A stretch of 64,000 nucleotides of DNA from Methanocaldococcus lauensis (lineage in GTDB: Archaea; AGJL01; Methanococci; Methanococcales; Methanocaldococcaceae). Location of the stretch: positions 372,001 to 436,000 of the forward strand of contig LR792634.1 in assembly GCA_902827205.1 (NCBI GenBank), read 5' to 3'. A program made the translations under genes and the position numbers. The notes below the pieces were generated by a model. The model searched no databases and was not told the origin of the DNA. It saw nothing but the letters and a program-made list of their open reading frames with translations. Below are positions 1 through 9,211 of this stretch, piece by piece. The first letter of the stretch is position 1. Each line of letters begins with the position of its first letter.

Positions 1-902
1 CCAGACTGTGCTCCAATAACTAAGCTTTTGTTGTATGTATATTTTAAAATTAAGTCAGTTGTTTCATCATTAACATGCTCTGGTCTAACCTCTGAAGGAA
101 ATGTTCCAAAGAATATTCTCCCGTCTTTACCTAAAATTTCTTTAATGTTTTTTAGTAAATTTTCAATTTTGTCAATATTAACATCTTTTCCAGTTTTAGA
201 ACCATATCCAAAAGCATTTGGTGTTATAAATCTAATATCCTTTAAATTTCTTTCAGACATTATTTCAACGTATTTACAGATATTTTCAATACTTCTATGT
301 CTAACATTTTTTCCAAATATTCTTGGTGTTTGACAGAAATAACATTTATAAGGACAGCCTCTCGTTATCTCTATGTGTCCAAATTTGTTATATTTTATTG
401 GAAATGGTGGATACTTATTTAAATCAATAGGATTTCTTTTTCCAGTGTATATAAATTTATCCTCTTCAAAATAACATATTCCTTTAACTTTTTTATAATT
501 TTCATACTCACTAACTGACATAATAAATTCTGGAAATGTCTCTTCTCCTTCTCCAATGCAAACTACATCAAACCCTAATTTTAAAGTTCCCTTCGGATCT
601 CCAGTAGGATGAGGTCCTCCAGCTAAGTAAATTATTTTATTACTATATTCTTTATATTTAATTTTTAGTTTTTTCATTAATTCATAGGTTTTCCATAACT
701 CAGTTGTAAAAAACGATATTGCAATAATTACTCTATCATACTTCTTTAAAATTCTTTCTAAGTTATAAATATCTTTTTTATTGGCAAAGTATATAGGAAA
801 ATTGTCAAAGTATTCATTAACCTCTAATGCTCCAATCAATGCATTAAAACTATTTTTGTGTTGTTTTGTATAATAAACTACCAAAGCTGTGTTTTCTCCC
901 AT
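1..902 (-). CDS. B12-binding domain/radical SAM protein, MJ_1487-type (3' end cut off by window)
   Basis: Reading the minus strand from the ATG at 900-902 gives an uninterrupted frame to the window edge (about 300 codons). The N-terminal ~110 residues look like a cobalamin-binding (Rossmann) domain, with [11 protein letters not shown] and [11 protein letters not shown] motifs. A radical-SAM cluster motif CPYKCYFC follows at about residues 183-190, binding the [4Fe-4S] cluster that cleaves S-adenosylmethionine. This layout matches the TIGR04013 family of B12/radical-SAM proteins, whose substrate is unknown. GGGGTTGAT just before the ATG supports this start; an in-frame ATG at 920 is an alternative. 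The gene is divergent from purT. The family call is fairly sure, the function unknown. Confidence 0.8.
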   Translation of the reverse strand, partial: MGENTALVVYYTKQHKNSFNALIGALEVNEYFDNFPIYFANKKDIYNLERILKKYDRVIIAISFFTTELWKTYELMKKLKIKYKEYSNKIIYLAGGPHPTGDPKGTLKLGFDVVCIGEGEETFPEFIMSVSEYENYKKVKGICYFEEDKFIYTGKRNPIDLNKYPPFPIKYNKFGHIEITRGCPYKCYFCQTPRIFGKNVRHRSIENICKYVEIMSERNLKDIRFITPNAFGYGSKTGKDVNIDKIENLLKNIKEILGKDGRIFFGTFPSEVRPEHVNDETTDLILKYTYNKSLVIGAQS

Positions 903-1077
903 ATCAACCCCTAAAAACATTTATTCCCAAATGGGATAATTAACATAGAACTTTCAATATACATTATTAATATTTATCCATGCGAAAGTCCTATGACAAA
1001 AACTATATTAAGGATTCCTTTAAAAGCTAAAAATATAGAATAAAATTTTTAATGCTAAAAATTTTTTGGTGGAATTT

Positions 1078-2244
1078 ATGGCAATTGGGACTCCTCTTTT
1101 AAAAGGTAGTGTTAAATTTTTATTATTAGGAAGTGGAGAGTTAGGGAAAGAGGTTATTATTGAGGCGCAAAGATTAGGAATTGAATGTATTGCCGTAGAT
1201 AGATATCAAAATGCTCCTGCTATGCAAGTATCTCATAAAAGTTATGTTATTGATATGAAAGATTACGATGCTTTAATGGCGATTATTGAAAGGGAAGAGC
1301 CAGATTACATAGTTCCAGAGATTGAGGCGATAAATACTGATGCGTTAATAGATGCTGAAAAAGATGGATATACTGTTGTTCCTACTGCAGAGGCAACAAA
1401 AATAACAATGAATAGAGAACTAATAAGAAGATTAGCCGCTGAAAAGTTAAAATTAAAAACTGCCAAGTATGAATTTGCTAATTCTTTGGAGGAGTTAAAG
1501 GAAGCAGTTGAAAAAATTGGATTGCCTTGTGTTGTTAAACCAATTATGTCCTCATCTGGAAAAGGGCAAAGTGTAATTAAAAAAGAAAAGGATATAGAAA
1601 AAGCGTGGATTAGAGCAAAAGAAGGAGCAAGAGGAATAGGAAATAGGGTTATTGTTGAAGAGTTCATAAACTTTGATTACGAAATAACATTATTAACAGC
1701 AGTTACAGAGGAAGGAACTAAATTTTGCGAGCCAATAGGGCATATTCAGATAGATGGAGATTATCACGAAAGTTGGCAACCTCACGAAATGGGTGAGTTA
1801 AAAGAACAAGCACAAGAGATAGCAAAAAAGATAACCAATGCATTAGGAGGTTATGGAATATTTGGAGTAGAAATGTTTGTTAAAGGAGATGAAGTTATAT
1901 TTAGTGAGGTTTCACCAAGACCACACGATACAGGAATGGTTACGATGGTTACTCAGGAGATGAGTGAGTTTGAGATTCATGTTAGGGCAATATTGGGCTT
2001 ACCAGTTTCAACAAAACTTATTACACCAGGAGCAAGTCATGTAATAAAAGCAAATATAAACAAATACGCTCCAAAATATGATATAAAAGAAGCATTAAAA
2101 GTACCTAATACAAAATTAAGATTGTTTGGTAAGCCGAATGCAAAAGTAGGTAGAAGAATGGGAGTAGCTTTGGCATATGCAAACTCTATTGAGGAGGCAA
2201 GAGACCTCGCAAAAAGATGTGCCCATGCTGTTAAGATAGAATAA
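1078..2244 (+). CDS. purT: Formate-dependent phosphoribosylglycinamide formyltransferase (GAR transformylase 2)
   Basis: PurT makes formyl-GAR from GAR, formate and ATP in purine biosynthesis, avoiding formyl-tetrahydrofolate, which methanogens with methanopterin lack. The 388-residue product has the N-terminal [12 protein letters not shown] nucleotide-binding motif, an ATP-grasp domain ([14 protein letters not shown] at about 150-165) and the metal/ATP segment [23 protein letters not shown] split over residues ~265-290. Length and motifs fit the whole family. The ATG at 1078 is chosen because GGTGG lies seven bases upstream; a frame-extending TTG at 1066 would place the ribosome binding site inside the gene. 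It appears monocistronic. Confidence 0.96.
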   Translation: MAIGTPLLKGSVKFLLLGSGELGKEVIIEAQRLGIECIAVDRYQNAPAMQVSHKSYVIDMKDYDALMAIIEREEPDYIVPEIEAINTDALIDAEKDGYTVVPTAEATKITMNRELIRRLAAEKLKLKTAKYEFANSLEELKEAVEKIGLPCVVKPIMSSSGKGQSVIKKEKDIEKAWIRAKEGARGIGNRVIVEEFINFDYEITLLTAVTEEGTKFCEPIGHIQIDGDYHESWQPHEMGELKEQAQEIAKKITNALGGYGIFGVEMFVKGDEVIFSEVSPRPHDTGMVTMVTQEMSEFEIHVRAILGLPVSTKLITPGASHVIKANINKYAPKYDIKEALKVPNTKLRLFGKPNAKVGRRMGVALAYANSIEEARDLAKRCAHAVKIE

Positions 2245-2257
2245 TTTTTTCATTAAT

Positions 2258-2632
2258 TTAAATTAAATTATGATTTTTTAAAATTTCTTTGGCTTTGGCT
2301 AACAATTTATTTTCTTTAATAATTTTTTGCATATATTCTTTATCTGGAAACTCTAATGCATCTACTGGACATAACTTTTTACAAGTAGTACAGGCAACTA
2401 CACAGTTGTAAGGTCTAGCAACAACAGGTTTCTTCTTTTCTTTATCCCAATCAAATACTACTCTATTTGCACAGGTTATAAAACATAATCCGCAACCAAT
2501 ACATTTATCATAGTTTATTTTAGGATACCATTCAATTTTTTTCCTATCAATACCCCACCATGGTTTTTTACTCCAATCTTTTATTACTCTACCTAAGGCA
2601 TCTTTTCCTATAATTGGTAAATCTTCACTCAA
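2258..2632 (-). CDS. Two-cluster [4Fe-4S] ferredoxin-like protein
   Basis: A 124-residue soluble protein with two cysteine motifs: CIGCGLCFITC (about 40-50) and CVVACTTCKKLCP (about 77-89). It should bind two [4Fe-4S] clusters and carry electrons. The N-terminal ~35 residues, with KKPWWGID, are not part of the standard ferredoxin fold and resemble the lead-in of other archaeal dicluster ferredoxins. Translation seems to start at TTG (2632), since GAGGTGA sits directly upstream and no ATG fits. It lies 33 bases downstream of the OsmC gene on the same strand, so the two are probably co-transcribed. Its redox partner is unknown. Confidence 0.8.
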   Translation of the reverse strand: MSEDLPIIGKDALGRVIKDWSKKPWWGIDRKKIEWYPKINYDKCIGCGLCFITCANRVVFDWDKEKKKPVVARPYNCVVACTTCKKLCPVDALEFPDKEYMQKIIKENKLLAKAKEILKNHNLI

Positions 2633-2665
2633 ATTTTCACCTCATTAAATATTTTATTATTTTTA

Positions 2666-3247
2666 TTATTCAAAAATAACATTTTTCTCAATTTCGCAGT
2701 TTAAGGTATTACTAATTAAACATTTTTTAGAGCCATTTAAAACTAATTTCTTTAAATCTTCTTTATTCAAATTAAGATTTTCAATATTATCAATTTTTAG
2801 ATAGATATTTAATATTACTTTTTTTATTCGTCCCTCTTCAAAAGATTTTTCGACAGCTCCATCTACTTTTATCTTAGCCTCTATGTTATTTTCTTTTAAT
2901 GTATTACCAACAGCTATACAGATACATCCACACAGCCCTGCTAAAAATAAATCCATTGGAGATATTTTTTCTTTTGTAGAACCTTTTCCTCCCCTTGAAT
3001 GAATACTTAATCCTTTAATATTTAACAGAGTTTCAAACATATCACAAAACTCAGCGAAAATTTCCTTTTTCTCATTTTTACTTACAATAATATCAACAAT
3101 CTTAGATATAAACTCTTTTCTTTCATTTTCAGGAATTTTATCTAAAAACTTTTCTAAAGCTAAAGGTACCATCTTAGGCATCATCTTTGGAGCCATTTCA
3201 TTGGCTATTTCTGAGTTCATCATTTCCATTATCATCTCTGGATTCAT
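2666..3247 (-). CDS. OsmC/Ohr-family protein with Met-rich N-terminal extension
   Basis: The C-terminal ~125 residues match the OsmC fold, thiol-dependent peroxidases or relatives. The diagnostic parts are MDLFLAGLCGCICIAVGNTL (about 98-117) and the second cysteine in KKCLISNTL near 175-183, which would be the redox cysteine pair. Residues 1-70 are an extra segment: a methionine-rich start (MNPEMIMEMMNSEIANEM...) and a helical stretch that I do not recognise as a named domain. GGTGAAATA precedes the ATG at 3247. The downstream ferredoxin gene suggests a redox role, but substrate and partner are unknown. Confidence 0.78.
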   Translation of the reverse strand: MNPEMIMEMMNSEIANEMAPKMMPKMVPLALEKFLDKIPENERKEFISKIVDIIVSKNEKKEIFAEFCDMFETLLNIKGLSIHSRGGKGSTKEKISPMDLFLAGLCGCICIAVGNTLKENNIEAKIKVDGAVEKSFEEGRIKKVILNIYLKIDNIENLNLNKEDLKKLVLNGSKKCLISNTLNCEIEKNVIFE

Positions 3248-3432
3248 TATTTCACCAATTATAAAAATTATAGTATAAACATTAAAAAAAGTAGTATTTA
3301 TAGTTTTCGATTAATTAATAAATTTTAATATCTTTAAAGTATATTTAAATATTAAAACTACTAAAAATTATATCATATTGATAGCTAAGATAAATTTTAT
3401 TTTGGTTTTTGTTGCCTATCTATAATGGTAAT

Positions 3433-3588
3433 TAACTGACAGTGTGAATTAGCGAAAAGAATCTTAAAAACAAAAATAGAAATAGATAAGGTTTAAATAT
3501 GCTAAAAAACGGTAATATAGATACTCGTTGATATCATTTTATGACGTAGTTAAAAATGCAAATGCAATAGTAATCACACTGTCAGTTA
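3433..3588. repeat. MITE-like element with 15-bp terminal inverted repeats
   Basis: The 15-mer TAACTGACAGTGTGA at 3433-3447 occurs in perfect inverted orientation at 3574-3588 (TCACACTGTCAGTTA), bounding a 156-bp segment without an open frame. Together with flanking AT-rich sequence this fills the 3248-3671 gap between the OsmC gene and the 3' end of the regulator gene. The size, terminal repeats and lack of coding capacity resemble a miniature inverted-repeat transposable element. I see no clear target-site duplication, so a long-range hairpin or regulatory structure is an alternative. Confidence 0.45.
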
Positions 3589-3671
3589 GAGTAAAATTGG
3601 TTTATCGTTAATCTAAATATTTAAATATATATGTGAAAATCCTATCTAATTTAATTTGGTAAGATTTAGAT

Positions 3672-4625
3672 TTACGCAATATTTTTTTTCAATATTGATT
3701 TTATGTGCTCAATTAAATCAAGAGCATCGTCCATCTTTTTTAACTCTTCAATACTTACTACTGGTAAATTCTTATATTCTTTCTCTTTTTTTTCTAATAT
3801 CAATAATGAATATCCTTCCAATAATTTTGATAGTTCTTTAACTAATAATGCTTTTCTTCTAACTTCTTCATTGTTTTGTTGTTCAATATTGGTCAATAAG
3901 ATATTTTGAGATTCTTTTAAATCCTTTTCTGCTACAGCATCAAATGGCGCTTTATTGACTATAAATAAGTCAAATCCTAATTTATTTAAGAAATGTAATG
4001 CTTCTTTTTTGTAATCTTCTAATTTTTCTAATTTATTTTCAAAATCCTCATCTTCAATAGGTTCAAATAAATCAATTCCTTTAACTAATGGAACATCTAA
4101 GAATTCTTCAATTTTCATTGCTACCTCTACAGAAGGATTAGCCATCTGCGTTTCATATTTATATATTGCCTTTCTTGAAACTCCTGCAACTTCAGCCAAT
4201 TTTCCAACAGATATTCCCATAGTTTCTATAGCCTCTCTTAAAACGTGTCCATCTATATTTACAAAAAACCCTCCTCTCTTTGCATAAACTACTGGCGGAC
4301 TACCTTCTAAATAGTCCTTAAATGTTTCAAAAGTTACAGCCTTTATGTTGTATCTATCATAAACTACTCCATGCTCCATTGGAGCATTTCTTGTTCTGAT
4401 ACCAATTATTAAAGGAGTCCCACGTAATATACTACTTATTTTTTTTAATTCCTTTGATTGTTCTTTACTTAAACTATCAATATTTTTTAAAACTTTTAAA
4501 ATAAGTCTAATACTATCTTTACTTGCAATTATGTCAAAACAACTTCTACTTAATGGTTTTGAAACAATAAATCTATGTGCTCTTAATAGTTCTATACATT
4601 CAGATATTAACATCTCCCTCATCAT
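3672..4625 (-). CDS. Archaeal Cro/C1-type HTH transcriptional regulator (COG1395 type)
   Basis: A 317-residue protein whose central part (about 131-185) is a Cro/C1 helix-turn-helix: ETMGISVGKLAEVAGVSRKA with KYETQMANPSVEVAMKIEEF. The N-terminal ~125 residues look like an endonuclease-like/restriction-fold domain (SKPLSRSCFDIIASKDS...LILKVLKN), the arrangement of the archaeal COG1395 putative regulators. The C-terminal ~100 residues form a second such-looking domain. Several starts cluster: ATGATG at 4625/4622 next to GGTGAT, and ATG at 4613; exact start uncertain. It is divergent from the fwd operon across a 253-base gap, so it is a candidate regulator of fwd or of itself. Confidence 0.82.
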   Translation of the reverse strand: MMREMLISECIELLRAHRFIVSKPLSRSCFDIIASKDSIRLILKVLKNIDSLSKEQSKELKKISSILRGTPLIIGIRTRNAPMEHGVVYDRYNIKAVTFETFKDYLEGSPPVVYAKRGGFFVNIDGHVLREAIETMGISVGKLAEVAGVSRKAIYKYETQMANPSVEVAMKIEEFLDVPLVKGIDLFEPIEDEDFENKLEKLEDYKKEALHFLNKLGFDLFIVNKAPFDAVAEKDLKESQNILLTNIEQQNNEEVRRKALLVKELSKLLEGYSLLILEKKEKEYKNLPVVSIEELKKMDDALDLIEHIKSILKKNIA

Positions 4626-4825
4626 ATCACCATAAAAATTTTCTAATTCAAATCAATGTTATATTTATTTTTTACGATTTGTATTTTATATTATTGAACT
4701 TTACTAATATAAACTTTATCTACCAAAAATAGATAAATTATTCATATATTTTGAATAATAGTTCTACAATAGAGATGTGAGTAAAACACACAATGTTATA
4801 TATTAATTTCTACTTAAATTTAGTA

Positions 4826-4851
4826 TAAACCATTTATATAGTGAGTATCAC
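4826..4851 (+). promoter_or_regulatory. fwd operon promoter with palindromic operator candidate
   Basis: AAACCATTTATATA (TATA element at about 4833-4840 with an upstream A-rich BRE-like part) is followed immediately by the perfect palindrome GTGAGTATCAC (4841-4851). The palindrome lies between the TATA box and the expected transcription start near 4862-4866, where a bound repressor would block RNA polymerase. The first operon gene and the divergent gene both encode helix-turn-helix proteins. The element is seen directly; its use is inferred. Confidence 0.55.
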
Positions 4852-4878
4852 TAACTAAAATAATGTCAATGTGAGACA

Positions 4879-5325
4879 ATGCCAGAACATATTCTTTCAG
4901 GAATAAAAGCAATAGTATCAATGAAACTGAGAAGAAAGGGTTTAACACAAAAAGAAATAGCAAAAATTATTAAGAGTGATAGGTCAATAGTTTCTCACTA
5001 TCTCTCTGGAAGATATCCCAAGGAGAAAATTTTAAAAATAGCAAAAACTATTGGAGAGATTCCTCCTGAATATGGAGCAAGAATAATACATTCTTTAACT
5101 GATGATAAAGAACTTGCAAAGAATTTAATAAAAGAGTTATATGGAATAAAACTTTCTTGGGATAAAGATTCATGTATATTTTGTGGCACTTGCCTAATGT
5201 GTGAAGCACTCACACTTGATTATTTGACTATAAATATCGATTACAATTCTTGCACACTATGTGGAAATTGTATAATAAACTGCCCAACTAACTCATTAAA
5301 ATTTGTGAGGGAGAATTATGATTGA
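4879..5325 (+). CDS. fwdH: HTH-ferredoxin protein, first gene of the tungsten formylmethanofuran dehydrogenase operon (FwdH-like)
   Basis: A 148-residue fusion. Residues ~8-60 form a Cro/sigma-like helix-turn-helix (RKGLTQKEIAKIIKSDRSIV then SHYLSGRYP). Residues ~95-145 carry two cysteine motifs: CIFCGTCLMC, which is unusual in having C-x2-C-x2-C-x2-C spacing, and a normal CTLCGNCIINCP. The first gene of fwd operons in related methanogens encodes such a small subunit, usually called FwdH; the symbol is given on position and size. The DNA-binding half suggests it may sense redox or tungsten state and regulate its own operon rather than act only in electron transfer. Its last bases overlap fwdF by 8. 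Confidence 0.72.
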   Translation: MPEHILSGIKAIVSMKLRRKGLTQKEIAKIIKSDRSIVSHYLSGRYPKEKILKIAKTIGEIPPEYGARIIHSLTDDKELAKNLIKELYGIKLSWDKDSCIFCGTCLMCEALTLDYLTINIDYNSCTLCGNCIINCPTNSLKFVRENYD

Positions 5326-6388
5326 ACAAGTAAAAGAAATATATGAAAATGGATTCATAATATATAGAGATGGAAAACTTGAAAAAAGAGAACTATTTTG
5401 GAACGATAAATATTGTGTTGGCTGTGGAATCTGTGCCGATATATGTCCAGTAAATGCAATAGTTATGGGTCCATTAGGGGCTATTGCTAAAGGAGATATA
5501 GTTGCTCCAAAATTAGATATTGATAAGGATACTTGTGTTTTATGTGGAATGTGTGCATCAGCATGTCCATTTGATGCATTAGATTTAAAAATCAATGGAA
5601 AATCAATAAAAGAAGATGAAAGATATCCAAAAATTAAAAGAGATATTAAGATATATCAAGATAAGTGTGTCTTGTGTGAGCAGTGTGAAATGGTTTGTCC
5701 TCAGGCGGCTATAGCAGTAGAGAGAAATTTAGCAGAAAGAAGTAAGTTTGTTATTGGAGAAATAAATATAAACAAAGATAAGTGTGTTTTATGTGGAATT
5801 TGTGCTGAATACTGTCCAGCAGATGCTATTGATTTAAAATACAACTATCCAACTCCATCAAATCCAAAACCAATAACTGACATTGAAGTTGATAAAGATA
5901 AATGTGTCTATTGTAAAGTTTGTGAATTTGTTTGTCCTCATGATGCAATAGAGGTTATTTGTTATAAGTGTCCAATGATGAAAAGAGTACCTCAAGCAAA
6001 GTTATATGATGATATCCAAGGAAAAACGGTCGTTGATAAGGATTTATGTGTAACCTGTGGATGGTGTGCTTATATTTGTCCTGCTAATGCCATTGAAGTA
6101 GAGAAGCCATTCAAGGGAGAAGTTATAATTGATGTTGATGCCTGTAACGCATGTGGAGCTTGTATCTCAATATGTCCATGTAGTGCTTTAGAATTCCCTA
6201 AACCAAAAGATAAGGCTGAAAAAGTTCCAAGATTGGTTGTTAATCAAAACTTATGTGTTTTATGTGGAGCTTGTAGCAAAGCATGTCCAATTAATGCTAT
6301 AAAGGTAGTTAGAAAAGAGATTAACTTTGAAAGAGAACCTAAAGCAATTGCCTGGAAAAAGGCGTTTGAAAAACTATTACAAAATTAA
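5318..6388 (+). CDS. fwdF: Formylmethanofuran dehydrogenase polyferredoxin subunit F
   Basis: The 356-residue protein contains eight CxxCxxCxxxCP motifs from about residue 33 to 330 (for example CVGCGICADICP, CVLCGMCASACP, CVTCGWCAYICP, CNACGACISICP), enough for eight [4Fe-4S] clusters. In known Fwd/Fmd complexes FwdF is the electron wire joining the dehydrogenase to heterodisulfide reductase or other ferredoxin partners in the cytoplasm. GAGGGAGAATT precedes the ATG, which overlaps the end of fwdH, indicating translational coupling. Length matches the family. Confidence 0.94.
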   Translation: MIEQVKEIYENGFIIYRDGKLEKRELFWNDKYCVGCGICADICPVNAIVMGPLGAIAKGDIVAPKLDIDKDTCVLCGMCASACPFDALDLKINGKSIKEDERYPKIKRDIKIYQDKCVLCEQCEMVCPQAAIAVERNLAERSKFVIGEININKDKCVLCGICAEYCPADAIDLKYNYPTPSNPKPITDIEVDKDKCVYCKVCEFVCPHDAIEVICYKCPMMKRVPQAKLYDDIQGKTVVDKDLCVTCGWCAYICPANAIEVEKPFKGEVIIDVDACNACGACISICPCSALEFPKPKDKAEKVPRLVVNQNLCVLCGACSKACPINAIKVVRKEINFEREPKAIAWKKAFEKLLQN

Positions 6389-6473
6389 TATTAATTACAA
6401 AATAATCATTAAAAAAATAAAAAAACCAATAAAATTAACAATCAAAAATATTAAAAACTTTAAAGGTGAGCAA

Positions 6474-6722
6474 ATGAAAGCTTATAAGTTAGTTGTATAT
6501 CCAGAAAGATGTCATGGATGTGGTAATTGCGTAGTTTCATGTCCTGTCAATGCTAAACATCCAGAAACATGGGGAGGAAAGGGACCATACAGTGACGATG
6601 TAGTTATTAGAGTTGAGAATGGAGTAGTTAATATAGTAAATCCTGATTTATGTGGTGGATGTGGAGCCTGTATAGAAGCATGTCCAGTTAACGCCATAGA
6701 ATTAGTTTTCATAAGAAAATAA
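6474..6722 (+). CDS. fwdG: Formylmethanofuran dehydrogenase ferredoxin subunit G
   Basis: An 82-residue two-cluster ferredoxin with CHGCGNCVVSCP (about 13-24) and CGGCGACIEACP (about 62-73). This small subunit passes electrons between the catalytic part and the polyferredoxin FwdF. The ATG at 6474 is preceded by AAAGGTGAGCAA, a strong ribosome binding site; a longer reading frame starting at 6327 overlaps fwdF and has no such site. It lies between fwdF and fwdD on the same strand. Confidence 0.92.
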   Translation: MKAYKLVVYPERCHGCGNCVVSCPVNAKHPETWGGKGPYSDDVVIRVENGVVNIVNPDLCGGCGACIEACPVNAIELVFIRK

Positions 6723-6732
6723 GGTGAAAATT

Positions 6733-7134
6733 ATGAAGTTTATGTTAAATACTGGTAGAACTATTTGGCAAGGAGAGGCAATAGAGGCTGGAAAAAATCT
6801 CGATTTGTATGTTAAAGCAGCAGGAGTTATTTACATTAATGAAGAAGATATGGAAAAATTAGGAGTTAAAGAAGGAGATAAAGTTAAAGTTAAATCTGAG
6901 TATGGAGAGGTTGTAGTTTATGTAAAAAAAGCTACCCAGAGAATGCCAGAGGGTATGGTATTTATCCCTATGGGTCCTTGGGCAAACTGTGTAGTTAAGC
7001 CAGACACTCACAGTACAGGAATGCCCTGTCTTAAAGGATATCCTGGATTTTATGTTGAGATAGAAAAAACTGATGAAGAATTTTTAGATATGAAAACTTT
7101 AATGAGAAAAAAATATCTTGAAAATCTTGAGTAA
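6733..7134 (+). CDS. fwdD: Formylmethanofuran dehydrogenase subunit D (pterin-binding)
   Basis: A 133-residue protein of the molybdopterin-dinucleotide-binding type. In larger enzymes this beta-barrel domain is the C-terminal part of the catalytic chain; in Fwd it is a separate subunit helping to hold the tungsten bis-pterin cofactor with FwdB. Recognisable parts are INEEDMEKLGVKEGDKVKVK (about 41-60) and FIPMGPWANCVVKPDTHSTG near 77-96. AAGGTGAAAATT precedes the ATG at 6733. It starts 10 bases after fwdG. Confidence 0.93.
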   Translation: MKFMLNTGRTIWQGEAIEAGKNLDLYVKAAGVIYINEEDMEKLGVKEGDKVKVKSEYGEVVVYVKKATQRMPEGMVFIPMGPWANCVVKPDTHSTGMPCLKGYPGFYVEIEKTDEEFLDMKTLMRKKYLENLE

Positions 7135-7185
7135 ATCTAAATAAACAAAAATAAAAATTAAAATTGTTGTAACAATGGTGATAGT

Positions 7186-8889
7186 ATGGAATATATAATA
7201 AAAAATGGAATTGTTTATGACCCTCTAAATGGAATTAATGGAGAAAAAATGGATATTTGTGTAAAAGATGGGAAAATCGTTGAAAAAGTTTCTGAAAATG
7301 CAAAGATTATTGATGCATCAAACTGTGTTGTTATGCCAGGGGGTATTGATTCCCACACTCATGTTGCAGGACCAAAAGTTAATGTGGGTAGAATGTTTAG
7401 ACCAGAGGACAGTAAAAAAGAAATTTATGCAAAAAAAGGTTTAAGAACTGGAACAGGGTTTTCAGTCCCATCAACATACAAAACTGGTTATCAATACTCA
7501 GAGATGGGATATACAACAGTTTTTGAAGCAGCAATGCCTCCATTATTGGCAAGACATACACATGAAGAATTTATAGAAACTCCTCAAGTAGATAAAGGAG
7601 TTCTAACACTATTTGGTAATAATTGGTTTGTTTTAGAGTATTTAAAAGAAGGTGATATTAAAAAATGTGCCGCTTATGTAGCATGGCTTTTAAAAGCTAC
7701 AAGAGGTTTTGCAATAAAGATAGTTAATCCAGGAGGAACTGAGGCATGGGGTTGGGGTAAAAATGTCCATAGCCTTGATGATCCAGTTCCATACTTTGAT
7801 ATAACTCCAAGAGAAATCGTAAGAGGTCTATGTGAAGTTAATGAACTTCTTGGATTACCTCACTCAATCCACGTCCATCCAAACAACTTAGGACACCCTG
7901 GAAACTGGGAAACTACTCTTGAAACAATGGATTGTGTTAAAGGTATAAAAGCAAAACCAAAATATGGAGAGAGAGAAACCATTTACTATAATACTCATGT
8001 CCAATTCCACTCCTACGGAGGAACTTCATGGAAGGACTTTGAAAGTAAAGGTTTAGAAATTGCTGAATATGTTAATAAAAACGACCATTTAGTGGTTGAT
8101 GTAGGGCAAATTACATTAGATGAAACTACAACAATGACAGCAGATGGACCAATGGAATATGATTTACACATGACAAATGGATTAAAATGGGCAAACTGTG
8201 ATGTTGAACTTGAAACAGGTTCAGGAGTCGTTCCATTTATTTACTCTCCAAAGGGGCCTGTTTATGCTCTACAATGGGCAATTGGTTTAGATATCTTCCT
8301 AAATATAGACACAGATAAAGTATTATTAACAACTGATCATCCAAATGCAGGGCCATTCACAAGATATCCAAGAATTATTGCATGGTTAATGAGTAAAAAA
8401 TACAGAGATGAGTGGTTATATAACAAAGTCCATAAGTGGGCTCAACAGAGAAGCCATGTGGCTGATAGTGATAAAGAATATGACTTGTATGAAATAGCAA
8501 AAGTTACAAGAGCAAATCAAGCAAAAGTTTTAGGATTAAGCAAAGAGAAAGGTCATTTAGGTGTTGGGGCTGATGCAGATATAGCAATTTATGAAATAAA
8601 CCCAGAAGAAAAAGATGGTAAGAAAATAGAGAGAGCATTTAGATATGCCAAGTATGTATTGAAGAGAGGAGAATTGGTTGTTAAAGATGGAAACGTTGTA
8701 AAAGAGGTCTTTGGAGACACAATATATGTAGATGTTAAGGTTGATGAGTCATTAGAACAGGAGATTATGAAAGACTTGAGAGAGAAATTCACAAAATACT
8801 ATTCAGTTAATTTAGATAACTATCCAGTTACTGAGGAATATGCAAATAGTTGGAAGGTTATAAAGATAGATGCAACTGACATCAGCTAA
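7186..8889 (+). CDS. fwdA: Formylmethanofuran dehydrogenase subunit A (amidohydrolase-like)
   Basis: FwdA is the binuclear-zinc amidohydrolase subunit that condenses formate with methanofuran, the second half of CO2 fixation in methanogenesis. The 567 residues show the metal ligands in DSHTHVAG (H57, H59), a GFAIKIVNPGG segment around 175-185 that should supply the carboxylated lysine, further histidines in HSIHVHPNNLGHPGN (about 226-240), and the metal-binding aspartate region TTDHPNAGPF near 385. GGTGATAGT lies before the ATG. Length and motifs are complete. Confidence 0.96.
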   Translation: MEYIIKNGIVYDPLNGINGEKMDICVKDGKIVEKVSENAKIIDASNCVVMPGGIDSHTHVAGPKVNVGRMFRPEDSKKEIYAKKGLRTGTGFSVPSTYKTGYQYSEMGYTTVFEAAMPPLLARHTHEEFIETPQVDKGVLTLFGNNWFVLEYLKEGDIKKCAAYVAWLLKATRGFAIKIVNPGGTEAWGWGKNVHSLDDPVPYFDITPREIVRGLCEVNELLGLPHSIHVHPNNLGHPGNWETTLETMDCVKGIKAKPKYGERETIYYNTHVQFHSYGGTSWKDFESKGLEIAEYVNKNDHLVVDVGQITLDETTTMTADGPMEYDLHMTNGLKWANCDVELETGSGVVPFIYSPKGPVYALQWAIGLDIFLNIDTDKVLLTTDHPNAGPFTRYPRIIAWLMSKKYRDEWLYNKVHKWAQQRSHVADSDKEYDLYEIAKVTRANQAKVLGLSKEKGHLGVGADADIAIYEINPEEKDGKKIERAFRYAKYVLKRGELVVKDGNVVKEVFGDTIYVDVKVDESLEQEIMKDLREKFTKYYSVNLDNYPVTEEYANSWKVIKIDATDIS

Positions 8890-8924
8890 TTATAATTTTT
8901 TAATTTTTCAAAATAGGGATTTTA

Positions 8925-9197
8925 ATGATAACATCGACAACAGACCATTTAGAAGGTTTTAAAATTGTAAAATATTTAGGTGTTGTAATAGGATATGGTG
9001 ATGATCCAGAAGATGCCTTAGATGATTTAATAGAAGTAGCTAAAGAATTAGGAGCTAATGCAATCATAGGGGTAAGAATTTCTAATGAAGTTATGACAGA
9101 AATAGCATGTGATAAAAATTATTCTATTCCTGAATTAACATACTATGCATATGGAACTGCTGTTATTGTCGAACCAAAAGATAAAAATGAAAAATAA
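8925..9197 (+). CDS. YbjQ/UPF0145 (DUF74) heavy-metal-binding-like small protein
   Basis: A 90-residue protein with the DUF74/UPF0145 pattern: an N-terminal strand (TTDHLEGFKIVKYLGVVIGY), a central helix (DDPEDALDDLIEVAKELGAN) and AIIGVRISNE. The family forms pentameric or decameric rings; its biochemical role is unsettled. It lies inside the fwd operon between fwdA and fwdC (35 and 14 base gaps), with GGGATTTT before its ATG. The location suggests an auxiliary role in Fwd assembly or metal handling, but that is inference. Confidence 0.82.
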   Translation: MITSTTDHLEGFKIVKYLGVVIGYGDDPEDALDDLIEVAKELGANAIIGVRISNEVMTEIACDKNYSIPELTYYAYGTAVIVEPKDKNEK

Positions 9198-9211
9198 AAA
9201 TTGGTGATGTT

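Noticed and set aside
28-333. Plus-strand 101-codon frame at the window start
   Set aside because: It is antisense to the radical-SAM gene, whose cluster motif and continuous frame on the minus strand are clear.
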